This document shows, one piece after another, positions 26,570 to 35,617 of a stretch of 46,536 bases of DNA. Within the stretch, counting starts at the first letter, position 1. Every line of letters starts with the position of its first letter. The position numbers and the translations under genes are program-made. Origin of the DNA: Nostoc sp. NMS4 (lineage in GTDB: Bacteria > Cyanobacteriota > Cyanobacteriia > Cyanobacteriales > Nostocaceae); contig NZ_JABXKI010000099.1 of NCBI RefSeq assembly GCF_017115095.1, forward strand, positions 1 through 46,536, in the 5' to 3' direction. The notes under the pieces were generated by a model. The model saw only the letters and a program-made list of their open reading frames with translations. It was not told the DNA's origin and did no database searches.

Positions 26570-27205
26570 TCACAAACTTAAGTAAGATATTGGAATTTTG
26601 GAATGCTTAGTTTTTAATAATACTTTTTCTCTTTTGAAGTTCCCCTCAAGAATAAACTTCTTGAAAAAGTACCCGCCGACTTTCCTCACGGCTATAAAAA
26701 CATACATCGTCAACGCGGGATTAATGCCTAAAAGTCTTGATAGAGAAGCATTTACATCTACATTACAGTAGATTTTAGTTGCTCCAGACTTTAGCATTAG
26801 GGACAAAATAAACTTTTGCAAGAGAACTAACGTATCTATAATTTTAAGCTGCAAAATACGGATAACAATGATACTTTTGTGACTGATGGGCGAGAGCCAA
26901 TGGTCTTTGTGTGGCACTTGAGTTACTGTTAGATTGGCTAGATTAGCTAAAGATACAGAAAACCAATCTAATTTTTGAAATACTATATCCTGGCAACCAG
27001 TCAGGTCATTTTTCTGTTGAAAAATAGCATGAATTGGTTTAGTTGTGAGTCGTGGATTATAGCTTAACAGAGATTGGTCAATTAAGAGTTGGGGGGTGTG
27101 GAATCTCTGTACTAACTCAATTGTTGCCGCTATATTTATCTGAACAGTGCTTCCAACAAAGTCACAGTGAATTCTGAAAAGGAAATTCACTAATTTTGCC
27201 TGCAA
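26570..27205 (-). CDS. Hypothetical protein, possibly degenerate
   Basis: 211 residues that I do not recognise. It is rich in Leu, Ile and Lys. The C-terminal part (LGINPALTMYVFIAVRKVGG) faintly recalls the end of nitroreductase/SagB-type flavoproteins, but no flavin-binding motif is clear, so I assign no function. It is divergent from the PatA-like gene, with only 28 bases between the starts. No clear ribosome site precedes its ATG. It may be a real lineage-specific gene or a decayed one. Confidence 0.4.
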   Translation of the reverse strand: MQAKLVNFLFRIHCDFVGSTVQINIAATIELVQRFHTPQLLIDQSLLSYNPRLTTKPIHAIFQQKNDLTGCQDIVFQKLDWFSVSLANLANLTVTQVPHKDHWLSPISHKSIIVIRILQLKIIDTLVLLQKFILSLMLKSGATKIYCNVDVNASLSRLLGINPALTMYVFIAVRKVGGYFFKKFILEGNFKREKVLLKTKHSKIPISYLSL

Positions 27206-27233
27206 ATATTAATTTTATTCCAGAGCGATCGCA

Positions 27234-28334
27234 ATGAAGACACTTCCGATTAGTAGATACAGATTTTTTCAAAAGCTCCAGCCCCTACCTTTGTTGAAAA
27301 AAATCACTGGTAAGTCGGTTACTGGTTGTTTGCAGGTGTTTAGTACATCAGGCTCTTGGTCAATATATGTAGATGAGGGTAAATTAATTTATGCCTGTTA
27401 CTCAGAGAAAATGTTTGAGCCGCTTTACAGAAATTTGCAACAATTGAGTCAGGAAATTTCTACTCTCCCTTACGGAATCAAAGATCAATTACGGGCGATA
27501 TTTGAAACTGGTATTGAAAATCAGTCAATACCAAACCCAGACTATCTGGCTATTTGCTGGTTAGTCAATCAGAAATATATCAGTCCCTCTCAAGCAGCAA
27601 TGCTAATAGAGCAATTGGCGCTAGAAGTTCTAGAGTCATTTCTAAACTTAGAAGAGGGGAGTTATGAATTTATTCCTGAGAGCTTTCTGGATGATATGCC
27701 AAAGTTTTGTCATCTAAATCTCCGTTTATTAGTTGAACAATGTCAAATGCCCCGAAGCGTTAGAGTCTCTGAAAGAGAAGCGGCTTATCGTCAAACATCG
27801 CCAGGTTATCAATCGCATCCCTCACAATTTTTCCAAATAAATGAGCTACAACCGAAAGCCAAGACTACGCCAAAGTTGCCTAAAATAAACGGCTATAAAC
27901 CAGCAGCCTACTCTATTAACACTAATGAACACAGGGGTCAGCAAATCATCCAACCACCTGCGGATAAAAAAATCTACAAAATATTTTGCATTGATGAGAA
28001 TCCTACAGTGCTAAATGCTATTAAAAGTTATTTAGACGAGCAAACCTTTTGTGTGATTGGAGTTACTGACTCTTTAAAAGCTTTAATGCAGATTATCAAC
28101 ATTAAACCTGACATAGTTTTGTTAGATATATCAATGCCTAATCTAGATGGATATGAACTCTGCTCTTTGCTGCGTAAACACTCGTGTTTTAAAAATACAC
28201 CTGTGATTATGGTGTCAGAAAAAGTAGGATTTCTAGATAGAGCTAAAGCGAAGATGGTCAGAGCATCAGGCTATTTGACTAAGCCTTTTAAACAAGGAGA
28301 TTTACTAAAAGTTATTTTTCAACATATTGTTTAA
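27234..28334 (+). CDS. PatA-like response regulator (PATAN/DUF4388 + receiver)
   Basis: 366 residues, close to the length of Nostoc PatA. The N-terminal ~180 residues match the PATAN domain (LPLLKKITGKSVTGCLQVFS, WSIYVDEGKLIYACYS, LALEVLESFLNLEEGSYEF). A variable linker of ~65 residues and a C-terminal receiver domain (~245-366) follow. The phosphoacceptor is Asp298 in LLDISMPNLDG, the acidic pair is in CIDENP, and the conserved lysine is in LTKPF. There is no DNA-binding domain, so it probably signals by protein contact. PatA itself acts in heterocyst patterning and paralogs in phototaxis; the sequence does not say which this is. No chemotaxis-like genes are adjacent. Confidence 0.88.
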   Translation: MKTLPISRYRFFQKLQPLPLLKKITGKSVTGCLQVFSTSGSWSIYVDEGKLIYACYSEKMFEPLYRNLQQLSQEISTLPYGIKDQLRAIFETGIENQSIPNPDYLAICWLVNQKYISPSQAAMLIEQLALEVLESFLNLEEGSYEFIPESFLDDMPKFCHLNLRLLVEQCQMPRSVRVSEREAAYRQTSPGYQSHPSQFFQINELQPKAKTTPKLPKINGYKPAAYSINTNEHRGQQIIQPPADKKIYKIFCIDENPTVLNAIKSYLDEQTFCVIGVTDSLKALMQIINIKPDIVLLDISMPNLDGYELCSLLRKHSCFKNTPVIMVSEKVGFLDRAKAKMVRASGYLTKPFKQGDLLKVIFQHIV

Positions 28335-28538
28335 TTTTTTAATATAAAATATAACTCCATTTAAGCAATCGGTTATTTTAGAGATTTACGGTTGAGTATT
28401 ATGTGGTTTGCGATCATTCTAGTTATAGAAGATTGTTTGAGTGAGTTAAAATTAATTTTAATTAGTCATTATCTTATATAAGAATCAGATTTGATTTCTG
28501 AAAAAATCTCGGTAGTCTTGTAATGGATTCTCTTGGCT

Positions 28539-28683
28539 AAAATGTTGCAAAAAAATTGTAGGTTGGGGAGCCACTGCGTTGCGCGGGTTCCCCGAGTTGT
28601 AGCAAGTGGCGTTGGAGGCTTTGCGCAACCCAACATCCTGATATATGTTGGGTGGAGGCTTTGCGCAACCCAACCTACGTCTA
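28539..28683. repeat. ~145-bp repeat (GTAGGTTGGG family), copy 2, inverted
   Basis: Reverse complement of 22441-22588 with few changes, including the flanking poly-A/T and TTGCAA. It lies in the 509-base gap between the PatA-like gene and the kinase; the rest of that gap shows no gene. Confidence 0.8.
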
Positions 28684-28822
28684 AGGGACTAAAATGCGTA
28701 GACAGTCCACTACGTGCATTTCAAAAATCAAATACTAGTCCTATAACTACAAAACGAATTCTAGTGTAGTAACCAATAATAAACTAGAAGTCTGACGAAA
28801 ATATTCATTTGCTGCTATATTT

Positions 28823-28841
28823 TGGGAACCATTGGTTCCCA
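28823..28841. promoter_or_regulatory. 19-bp palindrome after the kinase gene
   Basis: TGGGAACCA (28823-28831) and TGGTTCCCA (28833-28841) are separated by one base, 2 bases beyond the kinase stop. On the minus strand it is followed by A-rich, not T-rich, sequence, so an operator or a remnant repeat is as likely as a terminator. Confidence 0.35.
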
Positions 28842-28843
28842 TT

Positions 28844-30241
28844 TCATTGATTTGATAAGGGTAGGCAAATGGTAAAACAAGTTCTGCCTGACTGCGATTC
28901 AAATGAAAGCGTACCGTGATGGCGATTTTCTACAATCCGGCGAACGGTTTCTAAACCTAGTCCTGAACCATGCCCCACTGATTTGGTGGTAAAGAAAGGC
29001 TCAAAAATTCGGGTTTTAATTTCTGGTGGAATTCCACTGCCAGAATCTATGATGTCAATATGGGCAAAGCGATCGCAATGGTATGTTGTAATTTCCAACA
29101 GTCCCTTACCATCCATTGCATCAATGGCGTTGTCAATTAAGTTTGTCCACACTTGATTCAGTTCACTGCCATAGGCAAGGATTTTCGGAAGACTTTGATC
29201 GTAGTTGCGTTGTACTTGGACACCGGACTTGAGTTTATGAGCAAACAATCGCAAGGTATCTTCCAAGCCTTGATGTATATTTACTTCTTGCTGAGTGCCT
29301 TGATCGAGGTAAGAATAAGACTTCATCGCTTGCACAAGTTCGGAAATCCTCTCAGATCCTCGCAAACCATGTTTAATCATCGATATGACTTCAAAGGAAA
29401 GCGCTAGCCAGTGCAATCCCATTTCTCGCAATTCCGTCTTGTCGTTGCGCCAACGTTCCATGAGTTGCTCTAGGGTTTCAACCTCAACACCACCTTCCGC
29501 TAAAGGTTCTGCCAATTTCCATGCTTGGTTTACACCATAGTCTTCTAACCATTCCAGCAATATCTCTTCGCGATCGCTTAGTGTCACCGGATCTAGGCGA
29601 TTATTCAAAATCAGATCATAGCCGCGATCGCGTACTTTCAACCAGTGTTGAGTATGGGCTTCGTCAACATTGCGTTGCCCATAAACTAAGCTCATTCGTT
29701 GTAACTCTAAGATAGCGGCTGGCATTTCTCCTAAAGTCCGAACCAGGGCTGCGGCTGGGTTGTTCAGTTCATGAGCAAGACCGGCGGCAAGTGTCCCTAA
29801 AGCTGCCATCTTTTCCCGCCCACGAATGAAAGACTCTAACCCCCGGACACGATGTTGCATAATCCGAAAGACCATCCGCTCAAAATCACGACATTCATGC
29901 AGCAGTTTACGGAAGTCGTCTCCCTTCATTGCATAAATGTTGCAATTTGTCAATCCCCGCATTGTCACAGGTGCCGGTTCATCTGTGAGTACTGCAATTT
30001 CACCAAAAAAGGATGGGGCTTCGTGTTGGCCAATGGGAATTTCAACTCCTTCACTGCGGCGGGTAATGTTGATTTTACCTTTGACTAGGATAAATAAGCG
30101 ACATACAGGATCTCCCTCATGGGACAGCACTTCTCCTGCCGAAAGTTCAACTGTTTGAGAGCGATCGCAAACCCACTGCAATCGCTCTTTGGGAAGCTGT
30201 TGAAATGGGTCTAAGTTGATTAATTCTTCAACACACAACAT
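28844..30241 (-). CDS. Cyclic-nucleotide-binding sensor histidine kinase
   Basis: 465 residues from ATG 30241, chosen because a perfect AAGGAGG sits 7 bases upstream. A longer frame to 30325 would translate the C-rich repeat into proline-rich sequence. An N-terminal cNMP-binding/CRP-like domain (~5-130; LSHEGDPVCRLFILVKGKI, FFGEIAVLTDEP) is followed by a DHp domain with the phosphorylated His in AAGLAHELNNPAAA (~160). The HATPase domain (~340-465) has N-box NLIDNAIDAM, G1 DSGSGIPP and G2 GHGSGLGLETV. It is cytosolic, with no membrane segment. It lies 84 bases downstream of the receiver-reductase gene on the same strand, so the two form a likely pair, and its ligand could be the cAMP made by CyaB. 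Confidence 0.9.
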   Translation of the reverse strand: MLCVEELINLDPFQQLPKERLQWVCDRSQTVELSAGEVLSHEGDPVCRLFILVKGKINITRRSEGVEIPIGQHEAPSFFGEIAVLTDEPAPVTMRGLTNCNIYAMKGDDFRKLLHECRDFERMVFRIMQHRVRGLESFIRGREKMAALGTLAAGLAHELNNPAAALVRTLGEMPAAILELQRMSLVYGQRNVDEAHTQHWLKVRDRGYDLILNNRLDPVTLSDREEILLEWLEDYGVNQAWKLAEPLAEGGVEVETLEQLMERWRNDKTELREMGLHWLALSFEVISMIKHGLRGSERISELVQAMKSYSYLDQGTQQEVNIHQGLEDTLRLFAHKLKSGVQVQRNYDQSLPKILAYGSELNQVWTNLIDNAIDAMDGKGLLEITTYHCDRFAHIDIIDSGSGIPPEIKTRIFEPFFTTKSVGHGSGLGLETVRRIVENRHHGTLSFESQSGRTCFTICLPLSNQ

Positions 30242-30256
30242 CAGTAAACCTCCTTG

Positions 30257-30296
30257 AGGGGGCAGGGGAGCAGGGGGCAGGGGGCAGGGGGCAGGG
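30257..30296. repeat. GGGGGCA tandem repeat
   Basis: Five G-runs of three to five separated by CA or AGCA on the plus strand (C-rich in the transcript). It fills the gap between the reductase and kinase genes. A shorter copy of the same motif lies at 34047-34063. Confidence 0.75.
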
Positions 30297-30325
30297 TTTT
30301 CACAGCTTAGTATTGGCCACTTCAA

Positions 30326-31990
30326 CTAAACATTACTTAGGTAGCGGTGAACGAATTGAATAGCGATCGAACCTTCTCCGACACCGGATGCCACCCGCTT
30401 AATTGAGCCGTAGCGGACATCTCCGGCTGCGAAGATTCCGGGAATGTTGGTTTCTAATAAGAAAGGAGAGCGTTCTAAAGGCCAACCACGAGGAGATTTG
30501 CCATTATGCATCAAGTCCGGCCCTGTGATGATAAATCCCTGAGCATCGCGTTGAATAACGCCATCGAGCCAATCAGTTTTGGGGCTAGCACCGATGAAAA
30601 TGAACAGCGATCGCGCGGGGACGATTTCGGTTTTTCCGGTGTTGGTATGGGCAATCACAATTACTTCTAAATGTTCCTCTCCCTTGACTTCCACGACACT
30701 GCAACCTGTGCAAACTTTGATATTTTCAGTAGCGGCAATTTGGTCAATCAAATATTGGGACATACTCAATGATAGGGACTCTCCCCGTACCAACATGATT
30801 ACTTTGCTGGCATACTTAGAAAAGTGCATTGCTGCCTGTCCAGCAGAGTTTGCCCCGCCTACCAAGTAAACCTCTTCGTTGCTACAGGCGATCGCTTCCG
30901 TCATCGCAGCACCGTAATAAATTCCTGCTCCTGTGAGCTTTTCGGCTCCTGGAACATTTAGCCAACGGTAGGAAACACCGGTTGCAACTAAAAGTGCATG
31001 GCAACTAATCTCGCTACCATCCCCCAATTGCAAAACCCGATAAGGATCTTGCAGCTTAACCCCAGTTACTACTTGAGGAGTGAGAATTTCTACCCCAAAT
31101 CGCCGCGCCTGAGTGACTCCTCGCCTGGCCAAATCATTGCCACTTAAGCCAACAGGAAACCCTAGATAGTTCTCAATCCGCGAACTCGTACCTGCTTGTC
31201 CTCCTGGGGCTTCACGCTCAATTAAGACAGTACTCAATCCCTCAGAAGCGCCATAGACGGCGGCGGCCAGTCCAGCAGGGCCAGCACCTACGATCGCTAA
31301 GTCATAAAAGGGGCGCTCTGCGTGAGTTTGCAGTCCAATTCTGGCGGCAATTTCTAAATTAGATGGTTGAATTAACCGGGAACCATCGGGAAATAGCACC
31401 AAGGGCAATTGTTGTCTACCATCAGCTTGGGCGTATTCAACTAATTTTGCTGCATCCGGCTCCAGTTCAATATCTAACCACTTATATGGAATCTGGTTCC
31501 GTGCGAGGAAATCTTTTACCTGATGTGAAAAAGGCGACCAGCGATTACCAATGACTCGAATACCTGCAAATGTTGGGCGGAATCCAGCTAGCCAATCATC
31601 TAGCAAATCATCTAAAACCGGATATAGCTTTTCTTCTGGTGGATTCCAGGGCTTGAGTAAGTAATAATCAAGTCTGGCATTATTAATCGATTTAATGGCA
31701 GCATCCGTATCTGCATAGGCGGTCAACAAGGCACGTTTGGCATTGGGAAAGATGTTTTTTGCTTGTTCTAGGAACTCCACGCCTCCCATTTGGGGCATAC
31801 GTTGATCCACTAAAAATAGAGCAACTGGTTCATTCCGCAATTTTAGTTGCTGTACCACATCCAGAGCCATAATACCGGAATCTGCCCGAACAATGCGGAA
31901 GCGATCGCCATACTGATGACGCAAGTCTCGTGACACCGCTTGCAAAACTTCTGGATCGTCATCGACGGTTAAAATTGCTGGTTTCGCCAT
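30326..31990 (-). CDS. Receiver - glutaredoxin-like - thioredoxin-reductase-like fusion
   Basis: 554 residues in three parts. Residues 1-135 are a receiver (VDDDPEVL, phosphoacceptor in FLVDQRMP, lysine in LLKPW). Residues ~140-215 are a glutaredoxin-fold segment with SPFS where the CxxC would be. Residues ~228-554 are an FAD/NAD(P)H oxidoreductase of the thioredoxin-reductase family (FAD motif IVGAGPAGLAAAVYGASEG, NAD(P) motif VYLVGGANSAGQAA, end motif GIFAAGDVRYG). The reductase redox motif is also absent: GIYYGAAM lies where CATC would be. So it binds flavin and nicotinamide but should not reduce thioredoxin in the usual way. Fused regulators of this type are known in bacteria, and the partner kinase is the next gene downstream. 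Confidence 0.9.
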   Translation of the reverse strand: MAKPAILTVDDDPEVLQAVSRDLRHQYGDRFRIVRADSGIMALDVVQQLKLRNEPVALFLVDQRMPQMGGVEFLEQAKNIFPNAKRALLTAYADTDAAIKSINNARLDYYLLKPWNPPEEKLYPVLDDLLDDWLAGFRPTFAGIRVIGNRWSPFSHQVKDFLARNQIPYKWLDIELEPDAAKLVEYAQADGRQQLPLVLFPDGSRLIQPSNLEIAARIGLQTHAERPFYDLAIVGAGPAGLAAAVYGASEGLSTVLIEREAPGGQAGTSSRIENYLGFPVGLSGNDLARRGVTQARRFGVEILTPQVVTGVKLQDPYRVLQLGDGSEISCHALLVATGVSYRWLNVPGAEKLTGAGIYYGAAMTEAIACSNEEVYLVGGANSAGQAAMHFSKYASKVIMLVRGESLSLSMSQYLIDQIAATENIKVCTGCSVVEVKGEEHLEVIVIAHTNTGKTEIVPARSLFIFIGASPKTDWLDGVIQRDAQGFIITGPDLMHNGKSPRGWPLERSPFLLETNIPGIFAAGDVRYGSIKRVASGVGEGSIAIQFVHRYLSNV

Positions 31991-32057
31991 AACTACTGTT
32001 ACTTAACAATTGCAGTGTCTAGCCGTTATCTTCAAAAATCTGTCGTCAAAATATCTA

Positions 32058-32264
32058 CTATTTAACTAGTTGCTTTAAACGAAAGTATGCCTCTTCTGGT
32101 GTCAGCGCTTCCGATTGCTTTTCATTAGGTATATAAAATACCCAGGTATCAGGAAAGTAATGCACCACAAAGCTGGGAATCAAACCCAAGCTTACCGCTT
32201 GCTTTCCGAGTTTTTCAGCTTGTTCTTCTAAACTCAGTTGGTCATGAAATGAGTGTTCAGCCAT
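32058..32264 (-). CDS. Small conserved-looking protein of unknown function
   Basis: 68 residues. AGGGAGAT a few bases before the ATG is a good ribosome site. The protein is soluble, with an amphipathic N-terminal helix (SLEEQAEKLGKQAVSLG), a central strand pair (SFVVHYFPDTWVFYIP) and a C-terminal helix (TPEEAYFRLKQLV). It ends 67 bases before the receiver-reductase gene on the same strand and could head that operon. I do not recognise a family. Confidence 0.7.
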   Translation of the reverse strand: MAEHSFHDQLSLEEQAEKLGKQAVSLGLIPSFVVHYFPDTWVFYIPNEKQSEALTPEEAYFRLKQLVK

Positions 32265-32393
32265 ACTTTTTCATCTCCCTGTACTTTACTTTGACTCTGG
32301 AAGAAGGTTCAAAATCCAGTATTGCACGAATCACCTTTCGGTAATTCACGACTTCCAGGTTTTTTTTAATTCGGCAAGCAGAGCATCTAGGCG

Positions 32394-33572
32394 TTAAAAA
32401 AAATCAGCCATCCAAGGAGAACTACCTGCAAATATTTGTGTAGCTGCTGAAATAGCGGTTTCTGTCCCATGCAGTTTTCCGGTTATTTGCAAATGGTAGG
32501 GAGCAAACAAACTTGTATATAGTGGTGCTAATTCTCGGACATCTAACTGCAACTCACCCTTTCCACCTTTTGTAACTTCACCGCGTCCATTGGCAACAGA
32601 AAGAATAAATTTACCATTGTTTCCATCTAACAAATTATCTTGAATATCTAAGTGCAGTTCAGTTTCAATTCCCGATGGATAACCCCGCATCTCCATCGCC
32701 TTGACTACATCTACTATCCGCAGCATCCAACGCATCGTATGCTTGAGTTTGGCACTTTGCTCTGGTAACAGCAATGTCAAGGAATCGTTTAGAGAACTCC
32801 TCCATCGCACGTGTTCAATTTGGGAGCGATGACTGGCAAGAAAAGACCAAAATGTTTGTGCAGCCGCAGCCGTGAGAATTACCCAATCTTTGATTCGCAA
32901 GATTGCACCATCATCTGTTGAATGTTGACTGAAGAGGATGTAACCTTCGGGTTGCTCTTTTGTACCAATAAAATATGCATAAAATGTTTCCTTTTCATCT
33001 GGTTGAATTAAGCGCTCCCAGATTGCTGGATGTCGGTCTAAATATCCAGGCGTTCGTCTCGCTTGCTGCTGATATAGTTGATGAAATACTTGATGATTAA
33101 TACCCACTATGGGTTGCAAAGGTAGGGGTTGCTCTCGCACTTGGATACTTTTAGTCGGAACTTCCCAATTACACCAGCTACCCCCTTGCTCATACCCGAC
33201 TTTTCGATAGAGAGTTTGCACAGCTGGATAAAGAGCAGAGAGTGGTATACCTTTAACATAAAGTTCCTTGAGCGTCTGCTGCATCAGAGCGATCGCAGCT
33301 CCCGAACCGCGATATTCTGGAGCAATACCCACTGCGGCGATTCCTGTCATTGGTACACGCACACCACCCCACCACTGACCCATATTTAGAGTTGCCAATC
33401 CACCAACTAATTGTTCTGACTCACGAATAATGCGGAAATTTTCTATGCCAATTAGGTTGATATAAGCTTTTTCGCCAACAAGAGCGCTGATAAAACACTG
33501 CTCAAAGATAGTCCCAAGCTGCTTAATATCCTGTGGATGGGCAAGAGTGCTGTATTCAAATTGAGCCGTCAT
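32394..33572 (-). CDS. Eis-like GNAT N-acetyltransferase
   Basis: 392 residues. The N-terminal GNAT domain (~1-150) has the acetyl-CoA loop PEYRGSGAAIALM. A second, degenerate GNAT domain (~150-285) and a C-terminal SCP2-like domain (~290-392, with GRGEVTKGGKGELQLDVRELAPLY) follow. This three-part plan and ~400-residue length are those of the Eis family, whose studied members acetylate amines such as aminoglycosides. The native substrate here is unknown. It is a single gene with a weak ribosome site, divergent from the SMR transporter gene. Confidence 0.85.
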   Translation of the reverse strand: MTAQFEYSTLAHPQDIKQLGTIFEQCFISALVGEKAYINLIGIENFRIIRESEQLVGGLATLNMGQWWGGVRVPMTGIAAVGIAPEYRGSGAAIALMQQTLKELYVKGIPLSALYPAVQTLYRKVGYEQGGSWCNWEVPTKSIQVREQPLPLQPIVGINHQVFHQLYQQQARRTPGYLDRHPAIWERLIQPDEKETFYAYFIGTKEQPEGYILFSQHSTDDGAILRIKDWVILTAAAAQTFWSFLASHRSQIEHVRWRSSLNDSLTLLLPEQSAKLKHTMRWMLRIVDVVKAMEMRGYPSGIETELHLDIQDNLLDGNNGKFILSVANGRGEVTKGGKGELQLDVRELAPLYTSLFAPYHLQITGKLHGTETAISAATQIFAGSSPWMADFF

Positions 33573-33722
33573 CTCTCATACCATTAGTAGGACAAAACCA
33601 CAATCATCCTACAGCAAGCGTTGCCCCAATGCTTCACTAATTTCATAGCTATAAAGCCTCCAAAATCAGGCTAAACTATACTACTGCACCTTTGGTTTTA
33701 ACTTCGGAACACTTAATACCGT

Positions 33723-34046
33723 ATGTCAATAAGTGATTGGATTTACCTTGTATTAGCAATCCTCTTTGAGGTTTCAGGCACGACTTGCATGAAATTATCG
33801 CAGGGATTTACTAAAACAGTTCCTTCGGTATTAATATTTGTTTTCTATGGACTTTGTTTTACTTTTTTGACCTTTGCTCTGAAAAGACTTGAAGTGAGTG
33901 TCGCTTATTCTGTCTGGGCTGGATTGGGAACTGTTCTAATTGCTCTTATTGGTATTATTTGGTTTCGGGAATCTGCCACATTAATCAAACTAGTATCGAT
34001 CGCCTTAATCATCATCGGGGTGATTGGCGTAAATGCAAGTCAATGA
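33723..34046 (+). CDS. Small multidrug resistance (SMR) family transporter
   Basis: 107 residues with four transmembrane helices, exactly the family size. The essential membrane glutamate is Glu16 in LFEVSGTTCMKLSQG, and the third helix has SVAYSVWAGLG, which is characteristic. It works as a dimer exporting small cations against protons. Whether it belongs to the guanidinium or the lipophilic-cation subtype cannot be decided here. It is a single gene; G-rich repeat sequence follows the stop. Confidence 0.9.
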   Translation: MSISDWIYLVLAILFEVSGTTCMKLSQGFTKTVPSVLIFVFYGLCFTFLTFALKRLEVSVAYSVWAGLGTVLIALIGIIWFRESATLIKLVSIALIIIGVIGVNASQ

Positions 34047-34143
34047 AGGGAGCAGGGGGCAGGGAAAGTATTAATACAATCAGTTTTCTGCCGACCTGTA
34101 CTAGTAAAAATTATGAGTTAAATAAACTTTATTAACTTATAAA

Positions 34144-34692
34144 TCACTGATTCCAGCCAACTATATAACCTAACTCTTCTAGCTTTTCTAAGACCTTAGT
34201 TGCACTTTGAGCAATCCTTTCTTGATTAGTTTTGCATTCGACTTCAGGACAGAGTGGTATTTCATAAGGATCGTCAATACCAGTGAAATGCTTAATTTCT
34301 CCAGCTCTTGCTTTTTTATATAACCCTTTTATATCTCGCTGTTCACAAACTTCTAATGATGCATTGACGTAAACCTCAATGAAAAATTTAATACTTTGGC
34401 GCACTTCTTCCCGAATTTCGCGGTACGGTGAAATAGCCGAAACCAATACAATTACATTATTTCTGGTAAGAAGTTGAGCTACAAAACCAATGCGCCGAAT
34501 ATTCTCCTCTCGATCCTCTTTACTGAAACCCAATCCTTTGCATAGGTTTTGACGCACCGCATCGCCATCCAGAACTTCAACTCTGTATCCCTGTATCCGC
34601 AGTTCCTTTTCCACGAATTGACAGATAGTAGTTTTACCTGCACCACTCAGACCAGTAAACCATACTGTCACACCACACTCTTGTTGTCTCAT
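34144..34692 (-). CDS. cysC: Adenylyl-sulfate (APS) kinase
   Basis: 182 residues from ATG 34692; in-frame ATG 34710 and GTG 34722 are also possible, and none has a well-placed ribosome site. I chose the one closest to the family N-terminus. Walker A is GLSGAGKTT. LDGDAVRQNLCKGLGFSKEDREENIRRIG and the PAPS-lid region KARAGEIKHFTGIDDPYE are diagnostic. It phosphorylates APS to PAPS for sulfation or sulfate assimilation. No other sulfate gene is nearby, which is common in cyanobacteria. Confidence 0.93.
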   Translation of the reverse strand: MRQQECGVTVWFTGLSGAGKTTICQFVEKELRIQGYRVEVLDGDAVRQNLCKGLGFSKEDREENIRRIGFVAQLLTRNNVIVLVSAISPYREIREEVRQSIKFFIEVYVNASLEVCEQRDIKGLYKKARAGEIKHFTGIDDPYEIPLCPEVECKTNQERIAQSATKVLEKLEELGYIVGWNQ

Positions 34693-34722
34693 CCTACTTT
34701 CGCCGTACATTTTAAATGGCAC

Positions 34723-35617
34723 ACGAAAAAAAGCTTTTTTAGGTAATTATGGGTCAAATAGTAATTTTATTTTTATAACCCTTTTTTAGCAGTAATTTTA
34801 GCTATTACAATGCAGCCCGTGTCAAGCTTGCTACTTTTTCCTTTACTGATTTGGAGTGAAGGAATCATATAATTATACGTATTTAGTACCAATATTTGAT
34901 ACAGGGTCTGGTGATATCTACGACGGGCTACATCTACGCATTTTATCAAGCCAAATAATGGACTTCGCGGCTATAGTAACAAAAATTGCTGACCCAGGTT
35001 TGAAATTATTTAAGTTTTAACTAAGTTTTATATTCAGTATATATACAGTTTATTTTTAAAGGAAAAAGTCTTTATTATAACAGTAAGTTACCAAATAAGA
35101 CTTACCACTAGGACATTATAAAAAAACTAAGTTTAAAATATCTGCAAAGTTTAGATCCAGTGCAGCTTTATAGCATCGCGACCTATTATCTAGGGGCAAT
35201 TCCTTTAGGTGCTGTTTCTGGCACAGGTTTGTTTATTGACAATGATCGCAGGACTAGTGGTCTATTTCATTAGTTACGAGAGTTACGAGGGATGAATAAG
35301 TTCGTAGTAAGGACTTTAGTCCTGGATTTTTAAGCACTGAAGTGCTTACTACAAACTCATCATATTTAATGGTACACAACACTAGTACACTTTGGCATAA
35401 ACTTGCCCCCTTTAACCAGTTCAGAGCAACTGGTCTGGTTAATTGAGGTGGCAGATGTATTTACGCTGTGCTGTACTAGTGGTTTGTATCAGTAATTTTC
35501 GAGGTTCGTAGTGAGCGATTTATCGCTCAATTTTAAAGGCTAAAGGCACTGACTATTTTTGTACTTAACTAAGTCTAAAGTTCCCCAACAAAATTTGAAA
35601 TTTAATTCAACTGATTT
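34723..35617. other. Intergenic region with dispersed repeats and a possible gene relic
   Basis: About 0.9 kb. It contains a short open frame without a start at 35112-35273, the dispersed motif GTAGTAAGGACTTTAGTCCT...AAGCACTGAAGTGCTTACTAC (~35300-35353), a palindrome ACCAGTT...AACTGGT (~35416-35435), and GTAGTGAGCGATTTATCGCTC (~35506-35528). No complete gene is seen. Confidence 0.55.
35112..35273 (+). pseudogene. Possible gene relic, 53 codons without a start
   Basis: After a stop at 35109 the frame reads on to TAG 35271 with protein-like composition (LKYLQSLDPVQLYSIATYYL, then GAIPLGAVSGTGLFIDN), ending near a glycine-rich hydrophobic stretch. There is no ATG, GTG or TTG in a sensible place. 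I cannot name the parent family. Confidence 0.25.

Noticed and set aside
30242-30325. N-terminal extension of the kinase to 30325
   Set aside because: It translates a dispersed C-rich repeat, and a perfect AAGGAGG directs translation to ATG 30241.
32750-32770. TGGCACTTTGC as a second sigma-54 promoter
   Set aside because: Spacing between GG and GC is 6, not 10, and it lies inside the acetyltransferase coding sequence.
35370-35447. 25-codon frame starting MVHNTSTLWHKL
   Set aside because: Too short and overlaps a second equally plausible frame; nothing to tell coding from chance.
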